Source: Dehalococcoidia bacterium (lineage in GTDB: Bacteria > Chloroflexota > Dehalococcoidia > GIF9 > AB-539-J10). Taken from it: a stretch of 34,956 nt of DNA. A model generated the notes under the pieces. The model had not been told where the DNA came from and did not search any database. It was given only the letters and a program-made list of their open reading frames with translations. The translations under genes and the position numbers were made by a program. Below are positions 1 through 7,856 of the stretch, piece after piece. Location of the stretch: the NCBI GenBank assembly GCA_021160725.1, contig JAGHCA010000023.1, positions 1 through 34,956 on the forward strand, read 5' to 3'. Position 1 is the first letter of the stretch. Each line of letters starts with the position of its first letter.

Positions 1-2
1 GC

Positions 3-1730
3 CATCGGCTCGGTCTGCCATCCGTATGCATGATAGAGGGAATCAATGATTTTCTCAGGGTCGATTTCCAGGATTATCGCCATCTGCCTTATCGCCGTTG
101 CGATTATGTCTTTTTGGCAGGCAGCGACGACAAGAAGTATTTCGCGGACAGGCAGACCTATGTTGTGGGGCTTCCTATAATCGAATCGCTTGCCACCAAA
201 GCACCCACATTCCCCCAGAAGCCTTTCGCTGTCCTGAACGTAAATTTCACCTACGGCGTGCTCGAAGAGGCGCGCAAACAATTCATCGCCACGGCGCAGA
301 GTGCATTTACTGCCGCCGGCTACGATTGGGTAATAACGAAACACCCCATGGACAAGGGCAACCTTAAAGGTTATCCAGTGTCGAATCTGACACAACATGA
401 ACTTATAGACAAGTGCTCAGTCTTCGTCAGCCGTTTTGCTACGGGTATTCTGGAAGCACTGGCTAGTGGGAAGCCCGTGATTTACTTTAATCCGCACAAC
501 GAGAAGGCCGAGAAGTTTAAATCTCCCCTCGGCGCCTATGAAATTGCCACGACCGAGGAGGAGCTGATACGCGCACTTAAAAACGTGTCCAATGATATCG
601 AGGCCGGCGTTGATTTCCGAGCACGCGCCCTTCCATTTCTAGAATGGCATACCGGCTATCGGCCCGACGGCTCGTCCGTTACGCACCGTTTTGCTGAGGC
701 AGTGGCGGAAATATTGGAGCGTGATTGCGAGCAACAATCCGCAGTGGCAGACCTGTTCTTCCAGCGATTGCAGGAGCAGGAGCCCTTCCACTGTGAGAGC
801 CCGGGCACAATTATCGGAGATTTCGACCGTCGGCATAAAGCTCAACTCCCCGAGGAAGAACTGATCGGCCGGTATTTTGGCGATAGCGGAGGCATCATGA
901 TCGATGTCGGTGCAGCCAATGGTAATAGTTTGGACGTCTATTTCGGAAAGGGGTGGACAATTCACGCGTTTGAGCCCGATTCAAAAAACCGGCAAAGACT
1001 CTTGGACACGTGGCCATCCTGTTCACGATTGATCGTTAACGAGGAGGCGGTATGTGACAAGGCGGGATTGAAGGTGCCATTCTACAGGAGCAACGAAAGC
1101 GCGGGCATCAGCGGTCTATCTGCTTTTACTGCTGGGCATAGACAAGTCGGTGAAGTCAGGACAATAACGCTTCATGATTACTATCGGAAGGCAGGGCTTC
1201 GCCATGTGGATTTTCTCAAGGTAGATGTTGAAGGATTTGACAAGTTCGTTCTTGATGGGTTTCCCTGGGAAAGCGATAGGCCAGAAGTCATCCTTGTAGA
1301 GTTTGAAGATGCAAAGACGACTCCGCTTGGATATTCAGCACATGAGCTTGCAGATACACTCATCCGTCGTGACTATGTCGTCTATGTGAGTGAATGGCTG
1401 CCGGTCGTTTGTTATGGCATTACTCATGACTGGAGACGGCTGGTTCGCTATTCTACTGCACTGGAACTGGGCAAGAGCTGGGGGAACATGATAGGGTTTT
1501 TTGACGACCCGGGTGCTGATAAGTTAAGGTCACTGGCACGACAAACAATAAAATTCTCCGCCCAGCCGGGCAGAGACATAGTGTATTTCACGAGGTATAA
1601 ACGCCGAGCTTTACCTGTGCAGTTGTATCACCGCGTGCTTTACAGGCTCGCTCCATACGTCCTGCGGAAGCATCCGCGGCTGGCCATGATGTACCGGAAA
1701 ATGCGCGATAGAGGACTTTTGCCGAGATGA
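3..1730 (+). CDS. Partial: glycosyl/glycerophosphotransferase-like domain fused to FkbM-family methyltransferase
   Basis: The frame is open to the left edge, so the 5' end is cut; the first ATG at 30 lies inside conserved-looking sequence (RLGLPSVCMIEG) and is probably not the start. From the ATG, residues 1-235 resemble the C-terminal half of CDP-glycerol glycerophosphotransferase/capsule glycosyltransferases: KHPMD near 104 and SRFATGILEALASGKPVIYF at 134-153, the typical nucleotide-binding end. Residues about 285-430 are an FkbM SAM-dependent methyltransferase: IDVGAANGNS (291-300) is the SAM loop, AFEPD follows, and FLKVDVEGFD (395-404) is the FkbM hallmark. FkbM enzymes usually O-methylate sugars or polyketides. 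Inferred role: builds and methylates a surface polysaccharide. The acceptor is unknown. The gene stops 4 bases before the next one, so the two are probably co-transcribed. Confidence 0.75.
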   Translation, partial: HRLGLPSVCMIEGINDFLRVDFQDYRHLPYRRCDYVFLAGSDDKKYFADRQTYVVGLPIIESLATKAPTFPQKPFAVLNVNFTYGVLEEARKQFIATAQSAFTAAGYDWVITKHPMDKGNLKGYPVSNLTQHELIDKCSVFVSRFATGILEALASGKPVIYFNPHNEKAEKFKSPLGAYEIATTEEELIRALKNVSNDIEAGVDFRARALPFLEWHTGYRPDGSSVTHRFAEAVAEILERDCEQQSAVADLFFQRLQEQEPFHCESPGTIIGDFDRRHKAQLPEEELIGRYFGDSGGIMIDVGAANGNSLDVYFGKGWTIHAFEPDSKNRQRLLDTWPSCSRLIVNEEAVCDKAGLKVPFYRSNESAGISGLSAFTAGHRQVGEVRTITLHDYYRKAGLRHVDFLKVDVEGFDKFVLDGFPWESDRPEVILVEFEDAKTTPLGYSAHELADTLIRRDYVVYVSEWLPVVCYGITHDWRRLVRYSTALELGKSWGNMIGFFDDPGADKLRSLARQTIKFSAQPGRDIVYFTRYKRRALPVQLYHRVLYRLAPYVLRKHPRLAMMYRKMRDRGLLPR

Positions 1731-1734
1731 ACAG

Positions 1735-2817
1735 ATGAAGACACGTTACCCTATGATAAGCACCATCAGCCGCTTCGGCAAATGGGGCCTTACAATGCTG
1801 AAAAAAACTTTCTTTGGCATTGGCGGTATAGCTCTCTTTGTTATCGTTGGGCTTTACGTTGCGGGGGCATTAGTTGAGCCTTTACGCTGGTATTTGATAG
1901 GAACCGCTACCGCACTACTACTATTGGGCGGCGGAGTGTTGGTGCTATCCTATATCCGGTTCACAATAAATCGTCTAGCCAGCGACCTAAAGAAACAGGT
2001 ATCGGATACCATGAGGGCTCTGGGTAAAACAGAGGCAAAACTGGCGAAGATGAATGTCGGCAATTTCCCACTTTTCCAGAAGTTCAACAGGCAGCTGACA
2101 GATGAAGATTTGAAACGCTTTGCCGGAGAATGGGCACCTAAACTCGGGCTCAGTCTGAATTCGAGAGCGTTGGCATATATTGCCCACCGCATTTGCCTCG
2201 CTGAGGACACATGCATTGGTCGCCTGGCCGGCAATATCGAGACTATGCTGCTGCGCGTTCTGGTGGCGCGCAATGTGAAGGAACCCAATCTCGAGGTACT
2301 TGAGATAGGGACTCTGTTCGGTGTTGGTGTGGCAATGATTCACGAGAATTGCCGGGGATTCTTTAATGATGTACATATCACTGTTATCGACCCACTAAGC
2401 GGATACTATGGTGGTGATAACTTGGACACAATGACGAAGATACCGGTTACTCGCGAGATATTTGTTCACAACATGCAGCGAATGAATATTCCGGAATCAG
2501 ACTACACCATCATTGAAAAGCTCAGCACCGAGGACGATGCAATAGAGCAAGCATCGAAAAGATGCTATAACATACTTATCATTGACGGAGACCACTCCTA
2601 TTCCGGCGTCAAGCATGACTTCTACAACTACCGACACCTGGTGAAGCGTGGCGGCTACATCATCTTCGACGACTATAATAACCCCTCCTGGCCGGATATC
2701 AAAGATTTTGTGGACAAGGAGGTTGTTGGGATGCCCGAGCTAGAATTTGCGGGAACAGATGTATATAGCGCCGTTTTCAGGGTTATCACACCGCAAGATT
2801 TGATAAAGCAGGGGTGA
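1735..2817 (+). CDS. Membrane-anchored class I SAM methyltransferase
   Basis: The 360-residue product has two hydrophobic helices at about 25-47 and 53-74, then a basic and polar linker (about 75-105) and a soluble domain. Residues about 185-340 look like a class I methyltransferase of the Methyltransf_24/cephalosporin-hydroxylase-like type: VLEIGTLFGVGVAMI (188-202) is motif I, VIDP follows, and IIDGDHSY with a downstream GGYIIFDDY completes the Rossmann core. The ATG at 1735 follows the previous stop by four bases; internal ATGs at residues 7 and 21 are alternatives because no strong Shine-Dalgarno is visible. Position beside an FkbM protein suggests modification of surface glycan at the membrane; the substrate is not readable from sequence. 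Confidence 0.7.
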   Translation: MKTRYPMISTISRFGKWGLTMLKKTFFGIGGIALFVIVGLYVAGALVEPLRWYLIGTATALLLLGGGVLVLSYIRFTINRLASDLKKQVSDTMRALGKTEAKLAKMNVGNFPLFQKFNRQLTDEDLKRFAGEWAPKLGLSLNSRALAYIAHRICLAEDTCIGRLAGNIETMLLRVLVARNVKEPNLEVLEIGTLFGVGVAMIHENCRGFFNDVHITVIDPLSGYYGGDNLDTMTKIPVTREIFVHNMQRMNIPESDYTIIEKLSTEDDAIEQASKRCYNILIIDGDHSYSGVKHDFYNYRHLVKRGGYIIFDDYNNPSWPDIKDFVDKEVVGMPELEFAGTDVYSAVFRVITPQDLIKQG

Positions 2818-2934
2818 AAACTGCGTAAATAATATATTGTTCGCTCATTGGCTCTGCTGCGATTCGTTGCCGGAACAAAAAGCATCATACCCATCCAGAA
2901 CAGCCTGTTCCTCGAACCATGCCAAGCGGGAAAG

Positions 2935-2963
2935 TTGAACGGGAGCGTTGCATCGAATATACT
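2935..2963 (+). promoter_or_regulatory. Candidate sigma-70 promoter for the cyclase-led operon
   Basis: TTGAAC at 2935-2940 and TATACT at 2958-2963 are separated by exactly 17 bases. The -10 matches the consensus at 5 of 6 positions and the -35 at 4 of 6. Transcription would start near 2970, just before the GGAGGA ribosome-binding site at 2975-2980, giving a very short leader. This supports the internal TTG start of the next gene. Inferred from sequence only. Confidence 0.5.
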
Positions 2964-2985
2964 AGTGGTGCTGCGGAGGAAGAGT

Positions 2986-3633
2986 TTGTCAGAGATTATT
3001 GACATATCAGTGCCCCTTTCACCCGGAATGCCTGTCTGGCCAGGTGACGGTGATTTTCGCATCGTGCCGGTAAAGCGTGTGGCAAAAGGGGATAAGAATA
3101 ATTTGTCCCGGCTGGACTGCGGCATACACTCCGGCACCCATGTGGATGCTCCGTGGCATTTCCTGGAGGAAGGAAGCACTGCAGAGCAGTTACCTCTAGA
3201 TGTGATGGTGGGCGATGCTTTGGTGGCTTATCTGCCAGAAGTTGATGTAATCACGGCTGAGACTCTTGCTCGGTTGACGCTCCCCACAGGCACAACACGC
3301 CTGCTGTTGCGGACACGCAACTCGGAGCTATGGGAAACAGGAGTCACCGAGTTCAGGAAAGACTTTGCAGCACTAACAAGTGATGCCGCTCAATGGCTGG
3401 TGGACCAGGGTATTCGCCTGATAGGCGTGGACTACCTATCGGTACATCGCTACGGCGATAAGGCCCCTACGCATCAAATCTTATTGAGGGCGGGCATCGT
3501 TATCGTTGAAGGGCTGAACCTGGCTGGTGTGGAACCTGGAAAATACGAACTTATCTGTTTGCCGTTGCGTCTGAGTGGTGCCGATGGGGCACCCGCCAGG
3601 GCTGTGCTGAGAAAACTCCCATCACAAGACTAG
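2986..3633 (+). CDS. Cyclase/kynurenine formamidase-like metal-dependent hydrolase
   Basis: The TTG at 2986 is chosen as start because GGAGGA (2975-2980) lies five bases upstream and a good promoter lies just before it. A longer reading from 2848 would add 46 residues that do not look conserved and would begin upstream of that promoter. The resulting 215 aa fits the cyclase family (PF04199). The metal-binding signature HSGTHVDAPWHF is intact, after the typical N-terminal DISVPLSPGMPVWPGD. A second family hallmark, GVDYLSV, follows about 95 residues later. Known members hydrolyse N-formylkynurenine or cyclise/hydrolyse polyketide and amide substrates. No kynurenine genes are nearby, so a role in the adjoining glycan or sugar pathway, such as hydrolysing an amide or lactone, is more likely but unproven. 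It sits 19 bases before the cytidylyltransferase. Confidence 0.8.
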   Translation: MSEIIDISVPLSPGMPVWPGDGDFRIVPVKRVAKGDKNNLSRLDCGIHSGTHVDAPWHFLEEGSTAEQLPLDVMVGDALVAYLPEVDVITAETLARLTLPTGTTRLLLRTRNSELWETGVTEFRKDFAALTSDAAQWLVDQGIRLIGVDYLSVHRYGDKAPTHQILLRAGIVIVEGLNLAGVEPGKYELICLPLRLSGADGAPARAVLRKLPSQD

Positions 3634-3652
3634 AAAACGAGGCTATTTTAAT

Positions 3653-4354
3653 ATGTCATCTCTATCCTCAAACTCAAAGCCTGTAATCGTCGCCCTGGTT
3701 CCCATGAAGGGACACAGTGAGAGGGTGCCCAATAAGAACCTTCGCCCTTTTTGCGGCAAACCCCTCTGCCACTGGATCATACATAGTCTGCAAAAGAGTC
3801 ATTATGTAAAAGATATTGTGGTGAATACCGACAGCCAGAAAATAGCGGAGAACATTCACCAGAATTTTAACGGTGTGAAGATTATTGACCGCCCAGATAA
3901 AATCAGGGGTGATTTTGTCTCAATGAACACCATCATCGCTCACGACCTGTCACAATTGCCTGGGGAACACTTCCTGCAGACACACAGCACCAACCCCTTG
4001 CTAAACACTGAGACCATAGACAAAGCTATAGCCTTGTACTTCCGCAATCTGGGAACGCATGATTCGCTGTTCACGGTAACACGCCATAATGCCCGCTTCT
4101 ACTGGGGTGATGGGAATCCAATAAACCACGACCCGCAGGAATTGATTAGAACTCAGGACTTGCCCCCCATCTTTGAGGAAAACTCTAGCCTCTATATATT
4201 CTCCAGAGAATCGTTTAAGCAGAGCGGCGGCAAGCGTATTGGACTGAAACCATATATGTTTGAAATAAGCAAGTTTGAAGCCGTGGATATTGACGAGGAA
4301 GATGATTTCCAGCTGGCGGAATTGTTATGCCAGGCAAAGCTAAACAAATTGTGA
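3653..4354 (+). CDS. Acylneuraminate/nonulosonate cytidylyltransferase-like (CMP-sugar synthetase)
   Basis: Activates a 2-keto sugar acid with CTP to give CMP-sugar. The 233-aa length fits NeuA/PseF/KdsB relatives. The nucleotide-binding signature is at residues 17-38 (PMKGHSERVPNKNL, then GKPL). An LQTHSTNPLL segment (108-117) corresponds to the substrate loop, RTQDLPPIFEEN near 166-177 is typical of acylneuraminate types, and DIDEEDDFQLAE near 212-223 is the conserved C-terminal metal-site motif. A GAGG about a dozen bases upstream is the only visible Shine-Dalgarno. It is followed by an aldolase, a dehydrogenase, a HAD phosphatase and an epimerase. No NeuB-type condensing enzyme is present in the window, so the activated sugar may not be a classical sialic acid. 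Confidence 0.85.
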   Translation: MSSLSSNSKPVIVALVPMKGHSERVPNKNLRPFCGKPLCHWIIHSLQKSHYVKDIVVNTDSQKIAENIHQNFNGVKIIDRPDKIRGDFVSMNTIIAHDLSQLPGEHFLQTHSTNPLLNTETIDKAIALYFRNLGTHDSLFTVTRHNARFYWGDGNPINHDPQELIRTQDLPPIFEENSSLYIFSRESFKQSGGKRIGLKPYMFEISKFEAVDIDEEDDFQLAELLCQAKLNKL

Positions 4355-4415
4355 AGAAAAGTGCTATGATTGGGCGGAGGAGGAGGTTATCAGGAAAACT
4401 GAACTAATAAGAAGA

Positions 4416-5198
4416 ATGAATAAGACTAACAGCCTGAAATCAAAACTAAGAAATAGACAGCTAACTATAGGGTCGTGGCTAACCCTTAGCCATTCTTCTA
4501 TTGCTGAAATAATGGCTAATGCTGGGTTTGACTGGTTAACAGTGGATATGGAACACAGCGCTATCGCCATCCACGAGGCACAGCGGTTAATTCAGGTGAT
4601 TGAACTCAGCGGCTGTGTTCCGCTGGTACGGGTAGGGACTAACGACGCCAATCTGATTAAGAGAGTTATGGATGCCGGCGCCCATGGAGTAATTGTGCCT
4701 ATGATTAATACCAAGGAGGACGCCGAACAGGCGGTGGGCGCAGTCAAGTATCCACCTGAAGGATTCCGTGGAGTCGGGCTGGCTCGCGCTCAGTCTTATG
4801 GCGCTAACTTTGAGGGGTATCGAAAGTGGAATGAAACTGAGAGCATCGTTATCGTCCAGATAGAGCATATTAAGGCAGTGGAGAACCTGGAGGCGATTTT
4901 GTCTGTTAAAGGAGTGGATGCCTTTATCGTTGGGCCCTATGATATTTCGGCATCCCTCGGCATAGCAGGGCAATTTGACCATCCCGAGATGACATCAGCC
5001 TTGAATAAGATACTGGACACCGCCAGGCGGCTAGAGGCGGTTGCTGGCTATCATGTTGTCCCTCCTGATGCTAGACAGGTGCTGGAAAAAATAAAACAAG
5101 GTTACCGCTTTCTGGCATATAGCATTGACTTTCTATTCCTGGGCGACTCCTGTCGCAACGGTCTTACCACTATTCGCGAGAATATGGGAAAAGCATGA
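4416..5198 (+). CDS. HpcH/HpaI-family class II aldolase (2-keto acid aldolase)
   Basis: The 260-aa TIM-barrel protein has the family signatures in order: GSWLTLSHSSIAEIM, FDWLTVDMEHS with the catalytic-site His, PLVRVGTND, GVIVPMINTKEDAE, YPPEGFRGVG, the metal-ligand region VQIEH, and FIVGPYDISASLG. Known members cleave or form 2-keto-3-deoxy acids such as 4-hydroxy-2-oxoheptanedioate or 2-keto-3-deoxy-L-rhamnonate, using pyruvate and an aldehyde with Mg/Mn. Beside a CMP-sugar synthetase it could make the keto-acid skeleton by pyruvate condensation, in place of NeuB or KdsA. That role is inference. No in-frame alternative start exists between the previous gene and the ATG at 4416. The end overlaps the next gene by ATGA. 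Confidence 0.88.
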   Translation: MNKTNSLKSKLRNRQLTIGSWLTLSHSSIAEIMANAGFDWLTVDMEHSAIAIHEAQRLIQVIELSGCVPLVRVGTNDANLIKRVMDAGAHGVIVPMINTKEDAEQAVGAVKYPPEGFRGVGLARAQSYGANFEGYRKWNETESIVIVQIEHIKAVENLEAILSVKGVDAFIVGPYDISASLGIAGQFDHPEMTSALNKILDTARRLEAVAGYHVVPPDARQVLEKIKQGYRFLAYSIDFLFLGDSCRNGLTTIRENMGKA

Positions 5199-6130
5199 AC
5201 AGGGTACTAATTACCACTTCCTCTTTTGGAAAAAACAACTCCTCACCACTCAATCTACTCAAAGAAGCAGGCTACGAGACAATAATTAACCCTTATGGAA
5301 GAAAATTAACCGAAGATGAGGTGCTTAACTTGCTTCTCGAAGTTAAACCGGTGGGAATGATTGCTGGAGTGGAGCCCTTAACTGCTAGCGTTCTTCAACA
5401 AGCGAAAGGCTTAAAGGTTGTTTCTCGCTGTGGGGTCGGACTGGACAACGTGGATTTAAATGCTGCCCGAGCTCTGGGTATCACTATTAGAAATACACCG
5501 GATGCCCCCACTGAGTCTGTAGCCGAGCTGACTATCGGGTTTATCTTTAACCTGCTAAGAAAAATTGCTTTTCTAGATAGAGAAGTCAGGAAGGGCAACT
5601 GGGCTAAGGAGAGCGGAAGCCTGGTGCGAGGTAAGAACGTCGGCATCGTTGGCTTAGGGCGCATCGGCAAAAGGGTTGCCGAAATGTTGCTGGCACTGGG
5701 GGCGAAGGTGGCCGGAACAGATATACAACCGGATTACGAGTGGCTGCAAACAAAACAGGTCCCTTTAATCAGTTTAGAGGAGTTGCTGAAACAAAGCGAA
5801 ATTTTGTGCCTGCATGTTTCATCCACAGGGAATATTAAGCAACTCATCGGCAGGAAAGAAATGGAATCTATGCCAAAAGGGGCTTATCTAATAAATACTT
5901 CTCGGGGCGAGGTTGTTGATCACGATGCCCTGTACTCTATGCTATCCGGCGGACATTTGTCCGGTGCAGCGCTGGACGTTTTCCACCACGAGCCATATAC
6001 CGGACCGCTGACCCATCTCGACAATGTTATCCTCACGCCTCACATCGGCTCATATGCTAGAGAAGCACGCATGGAGATGGAGATTCAGGCAGCAGAGAAC
6101 TTAATTGAAGAGTTGAGGAAGCAAGTATGA
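5195..6130 (+). CDS. D-2-hydroxyacid dehydrogenase (phosphoglycerate dehydrogenase-like)
   Basis: NAD-dependent oxidoreductase of the D-isomer 2-hydroxyacid family, 311 aa and without the C-terminal ACT domain of biosynthetic SerA. Visible motifs are SRCGVGLDNVD, the dinucleotide fold VGIVGLGRIGKRVAE near residue 150, the Arg-bearing NTSRGEVVD, the catalytic Glu in HHEPY, and the His in TPHIGSY. The start overlaps the aldolase stop by four bases (ATGA), implying translational coupling. Serine synthesis is possible, but the setting within a sugar cassette suggests oxidation or reduction of a 2-hydroxyacid intermediate, for instance the aldolase product. Confidence 0.87.
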   Translation: MNRVLITTSSFGKNNSSPLNLLKEAGYETIINPYGRKLTEDEVLNLLLEVKPVGMIAGVEPLTASVLQQAKGLKVVSRCGVGLDNVDLNAARALGITIRNTPDAPTESVAELTIGFIFNLLRKIAFLDREVRKGNWAKESGSLVRGKNVGIVGLGRIGKRVAEMLLALGAKVAGTDIQPDYEWLQTKQVPLISLEELLKQSEILCLHVSSTGNIKQLIGRKEMESMPKGAYLINTSRGEVVDHDALYSMLSGGHLSGAALDVFHHEPYTGPLTHLDNVILTPHIGSYAREARMEMEIQAAENLIEELRKQV

Positions 6131-6786
6131 TCAGGGCAGTTATTTTTGACGTTGACGGCGTTATAATCGAGTCCGCTGAAATTAAGACCAAGGCTTTTGA
6201 GATACTCTTTTCTGATTACCCTGACAAGCTGCCAGAAATTGTCAGCTACCACCAAAAACATGCTGGCATTTCTCGTTACGTTAAATTCAGATACTTTTAT
6301 GAAAAAATACTGAGGAAAAAGCTTTCACAGCAAGAGGAAGCTGAGTTAGGGGAAAGATTCTCTAAAATTGTCTTGACACAAGTACTTGAAGCCCCGTTAG
6401 TACCGGGAGCTATTGAATTTCTCACCCAAAACAAGAACCGCTACAGTTTGTTTGTGGCTTCCGGCACACCTGAAGATGAACTCCAGAATATTCTAACCCG
6501 CCGCCAGTTAAGTCAGTTTTTTCTGGAGGCACACGGGAGCCCAAAAAGCAAAGCCGCTATCATAGATGATATCTTAGATAGATACAAGTTTCAGGGGAAA
6601 GAGGTTGTCTTCATCGGTGATGCGGAGAGTGATAGGGCTGCGGCTGAAAAAGCGGGAACACTATTCATTGCCCGTATCACTCGGGAGAATCCCCAATTGA
6701 AGGACTGCCGATGGCAGGTCAGTGACTTGATTGGTCTGGATGTCCTTTTACAAAATATGTGCGACAAGGAGAGTGATAACCAATGA
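6127..6786 (+). CDS. HAD-superfamily phosphatase/phosphomutase
   Basis: The 219-aa protein has HAD motif I at FDVDGVIIES (Asp8 nucleophile, Asp10 general acid), motif II at VASGTP (Ser112), a Lys in SPKSKAAI near 140, and motif IV FIGDAESD near 162-169. A helical cap lies between motifs I and II, as in beta-phosphoglucomutase and phosphoglycolate phosphatase. It probably removes phosphate from a sugar-acid phosphate before CMP activation, the job done by KdsC or NeuC-pathway phosphatases; this is inferred from position. Overlaps both neighbours by ATGA. Confidence 0.85.
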   Translation: MIRAVIFDVDGVIIESAEIKTKAFEILFSDYPDKLPEIVSYHQKHAGISRYVKFRYFYEKILRKKLSQQEEAELGERFSKIVLTQVLEAPLVPGAIEFLTQNKNRYSLFVASGTPEDELQNILTRRQLSQFFLEAHGSPKSKAAIIDDILDRYKFQGKEVVFIGDAESDRAAAEKAGTLFIARITRENPQLKDCRWQVSDLIGLDVLLQNMCDKESDNQ

Positions 6787-7667
6787 AAGCTATAGTCTTT
6801 GGTGGCTCAGGTTTTATAGGAAGCCACGTAGCAGACCGCTTGACTGAAGGAGGCTATGATGTAACTATATTTGACTTAAAGCCTTCCCCGTATCTTTTAC
6901 CCGCTCAAAAGATTATTAGAGGCAACATCCTGGATAAGGAGGCTGTCTTCGACGCCGTCAAAGGACACGACTATATATATAATTTTGCTGGCCTGGCTGA
7001 TTTGGATACCTCCGCTACAGAACCATTAAAGACAATAGAGCAGAATATAATGGGGACAGCTATACTCCTCGAAGGAGCGTTAAGGAACGAGGCTAAGCGA
7101 TTTATTCAAGCCAGTACAATCTATGTTTATAGTGAGACGGGTGGTTTCTATCGCTGCAGTAAACAGGCAGCTGAACTCTACGTTGAAGAGTACAACCGGA
7201 GATTCGGGCTGGAGTTTACAATTCTCCGTTATGGTACAGTTTACGGACCTCGCGCCGATAGCAGAAATAGTATCTACCGATACCTAAAACAGGCTCTTAC
7301 AGAGGGGAAGATTGATTGCGGCGGTAGTGGTGATGAGACAAGGGAATATATTCATGTCAGAGATGCAGCTCAGTTGAGCGTAGATATCCTTGCCGACAAA
7401 TACCGTAACAAGCAAGTTATTATTACCGGCCATCATCCTATGCGTTTGAAGGACATGCTGTATACAATCAGAGAGATTTTAAGCAATCAGATAGAGATAA
7501 ACTTTGAGGCAAGCAAGAGTGATACTCCTCACTACAATATCACTCCCTACTCCTTCGTTCCCAGGATTGGTCGTAAGCTGGTGACGCACGAATACGTAGA
7601 TATGGGGCAAGGGCTGCTGGAGTGTATCAGCGAGATTTATGGCCAAGACATGAATCGTGAACAGTAA
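6783..7667 (+). CDS. NAD-dependent epimerase/dehydratase (extended SDR)
   Basis: The extended short-chain dehydrogenase of 294 aa has an N-terminal Rossmann motif GGSGFIGSHVADRL (residues 8-21). The active-site Tyr-x3-Lys is in YRCSKQAAE, and LRYGTVYGPR is the downstream conserved block. REYIHVRDAAQ, the usual SDR sugar-epimerase segment, is present. Members act on nucleotide sugars by epimerisation, dehydration or reduction. This is the last gene of the overlapping five-gene cassette; a 189-base gap follows before licD. The exact reaction cannot be read from sequence. Confidence 0.85.
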   Translation: MKAIVFGGSGFIGSHVADRLTEGGYDVTIFDLKPSPYLLPAQKIIRGNILDKEAVFDAVKGHDYIYNFAGLADLDTSATEPLKTIEQNIMGTAILLEGALRNEAKRFIQASTIYVYSETGGFYRCSKQAAELYVEEYNRRFGLEFTILRYGTVYGPRADSRNSIYRYLKQALTEGKIDCGGSGDETREYIHVRDAAQLSVDILADKYRNKQVIITGHHPMRLKDMLYTIREILSNQIEINFEASKSDTPHYNITPYSFVPRIGRKLVTHEYVDMGQGLLECISEIYGQDMNREQ

Positions 7668-7856
7668 AGGAGAGAATTCCTACGGAGAAACACGTCTCTG
7701 GCAAACTTGCCAAAGCAGTCCGAAGAAGTCTAGAGGCAACATACGCAAGCAGTTGGAGCAATACTCAGGCACATATTTCTGGCCGGTACGCAATGACTCC
7801 GATATTCAGCCACGGCACATCATAACAACCGCTGCGGCTCCGATGGGAGACAATAC
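7668..7856. other. Intergenic spacer between epimerase and licD; no supported gene
   Basis: This 189-base stretch has short open frames on the + strand but none with a convincing start, Shine-Dalgarno or recognisable domain. One frame (about 7682 to 7825) reads a basic peptide ending in a stop and might be a gene remnant. GGGAG near 7843 is the likely ribosome-binding site for licD. No clear terminator or promoter was seen. Confidence 0.5.

Noticed and set aside
2848-2985. N-terminal extension of the cyclase gene
   Set aside because: It crosses a good promoter and lacks conserved sequence; the TTG at 2986 has a strong ribosome-binding site.
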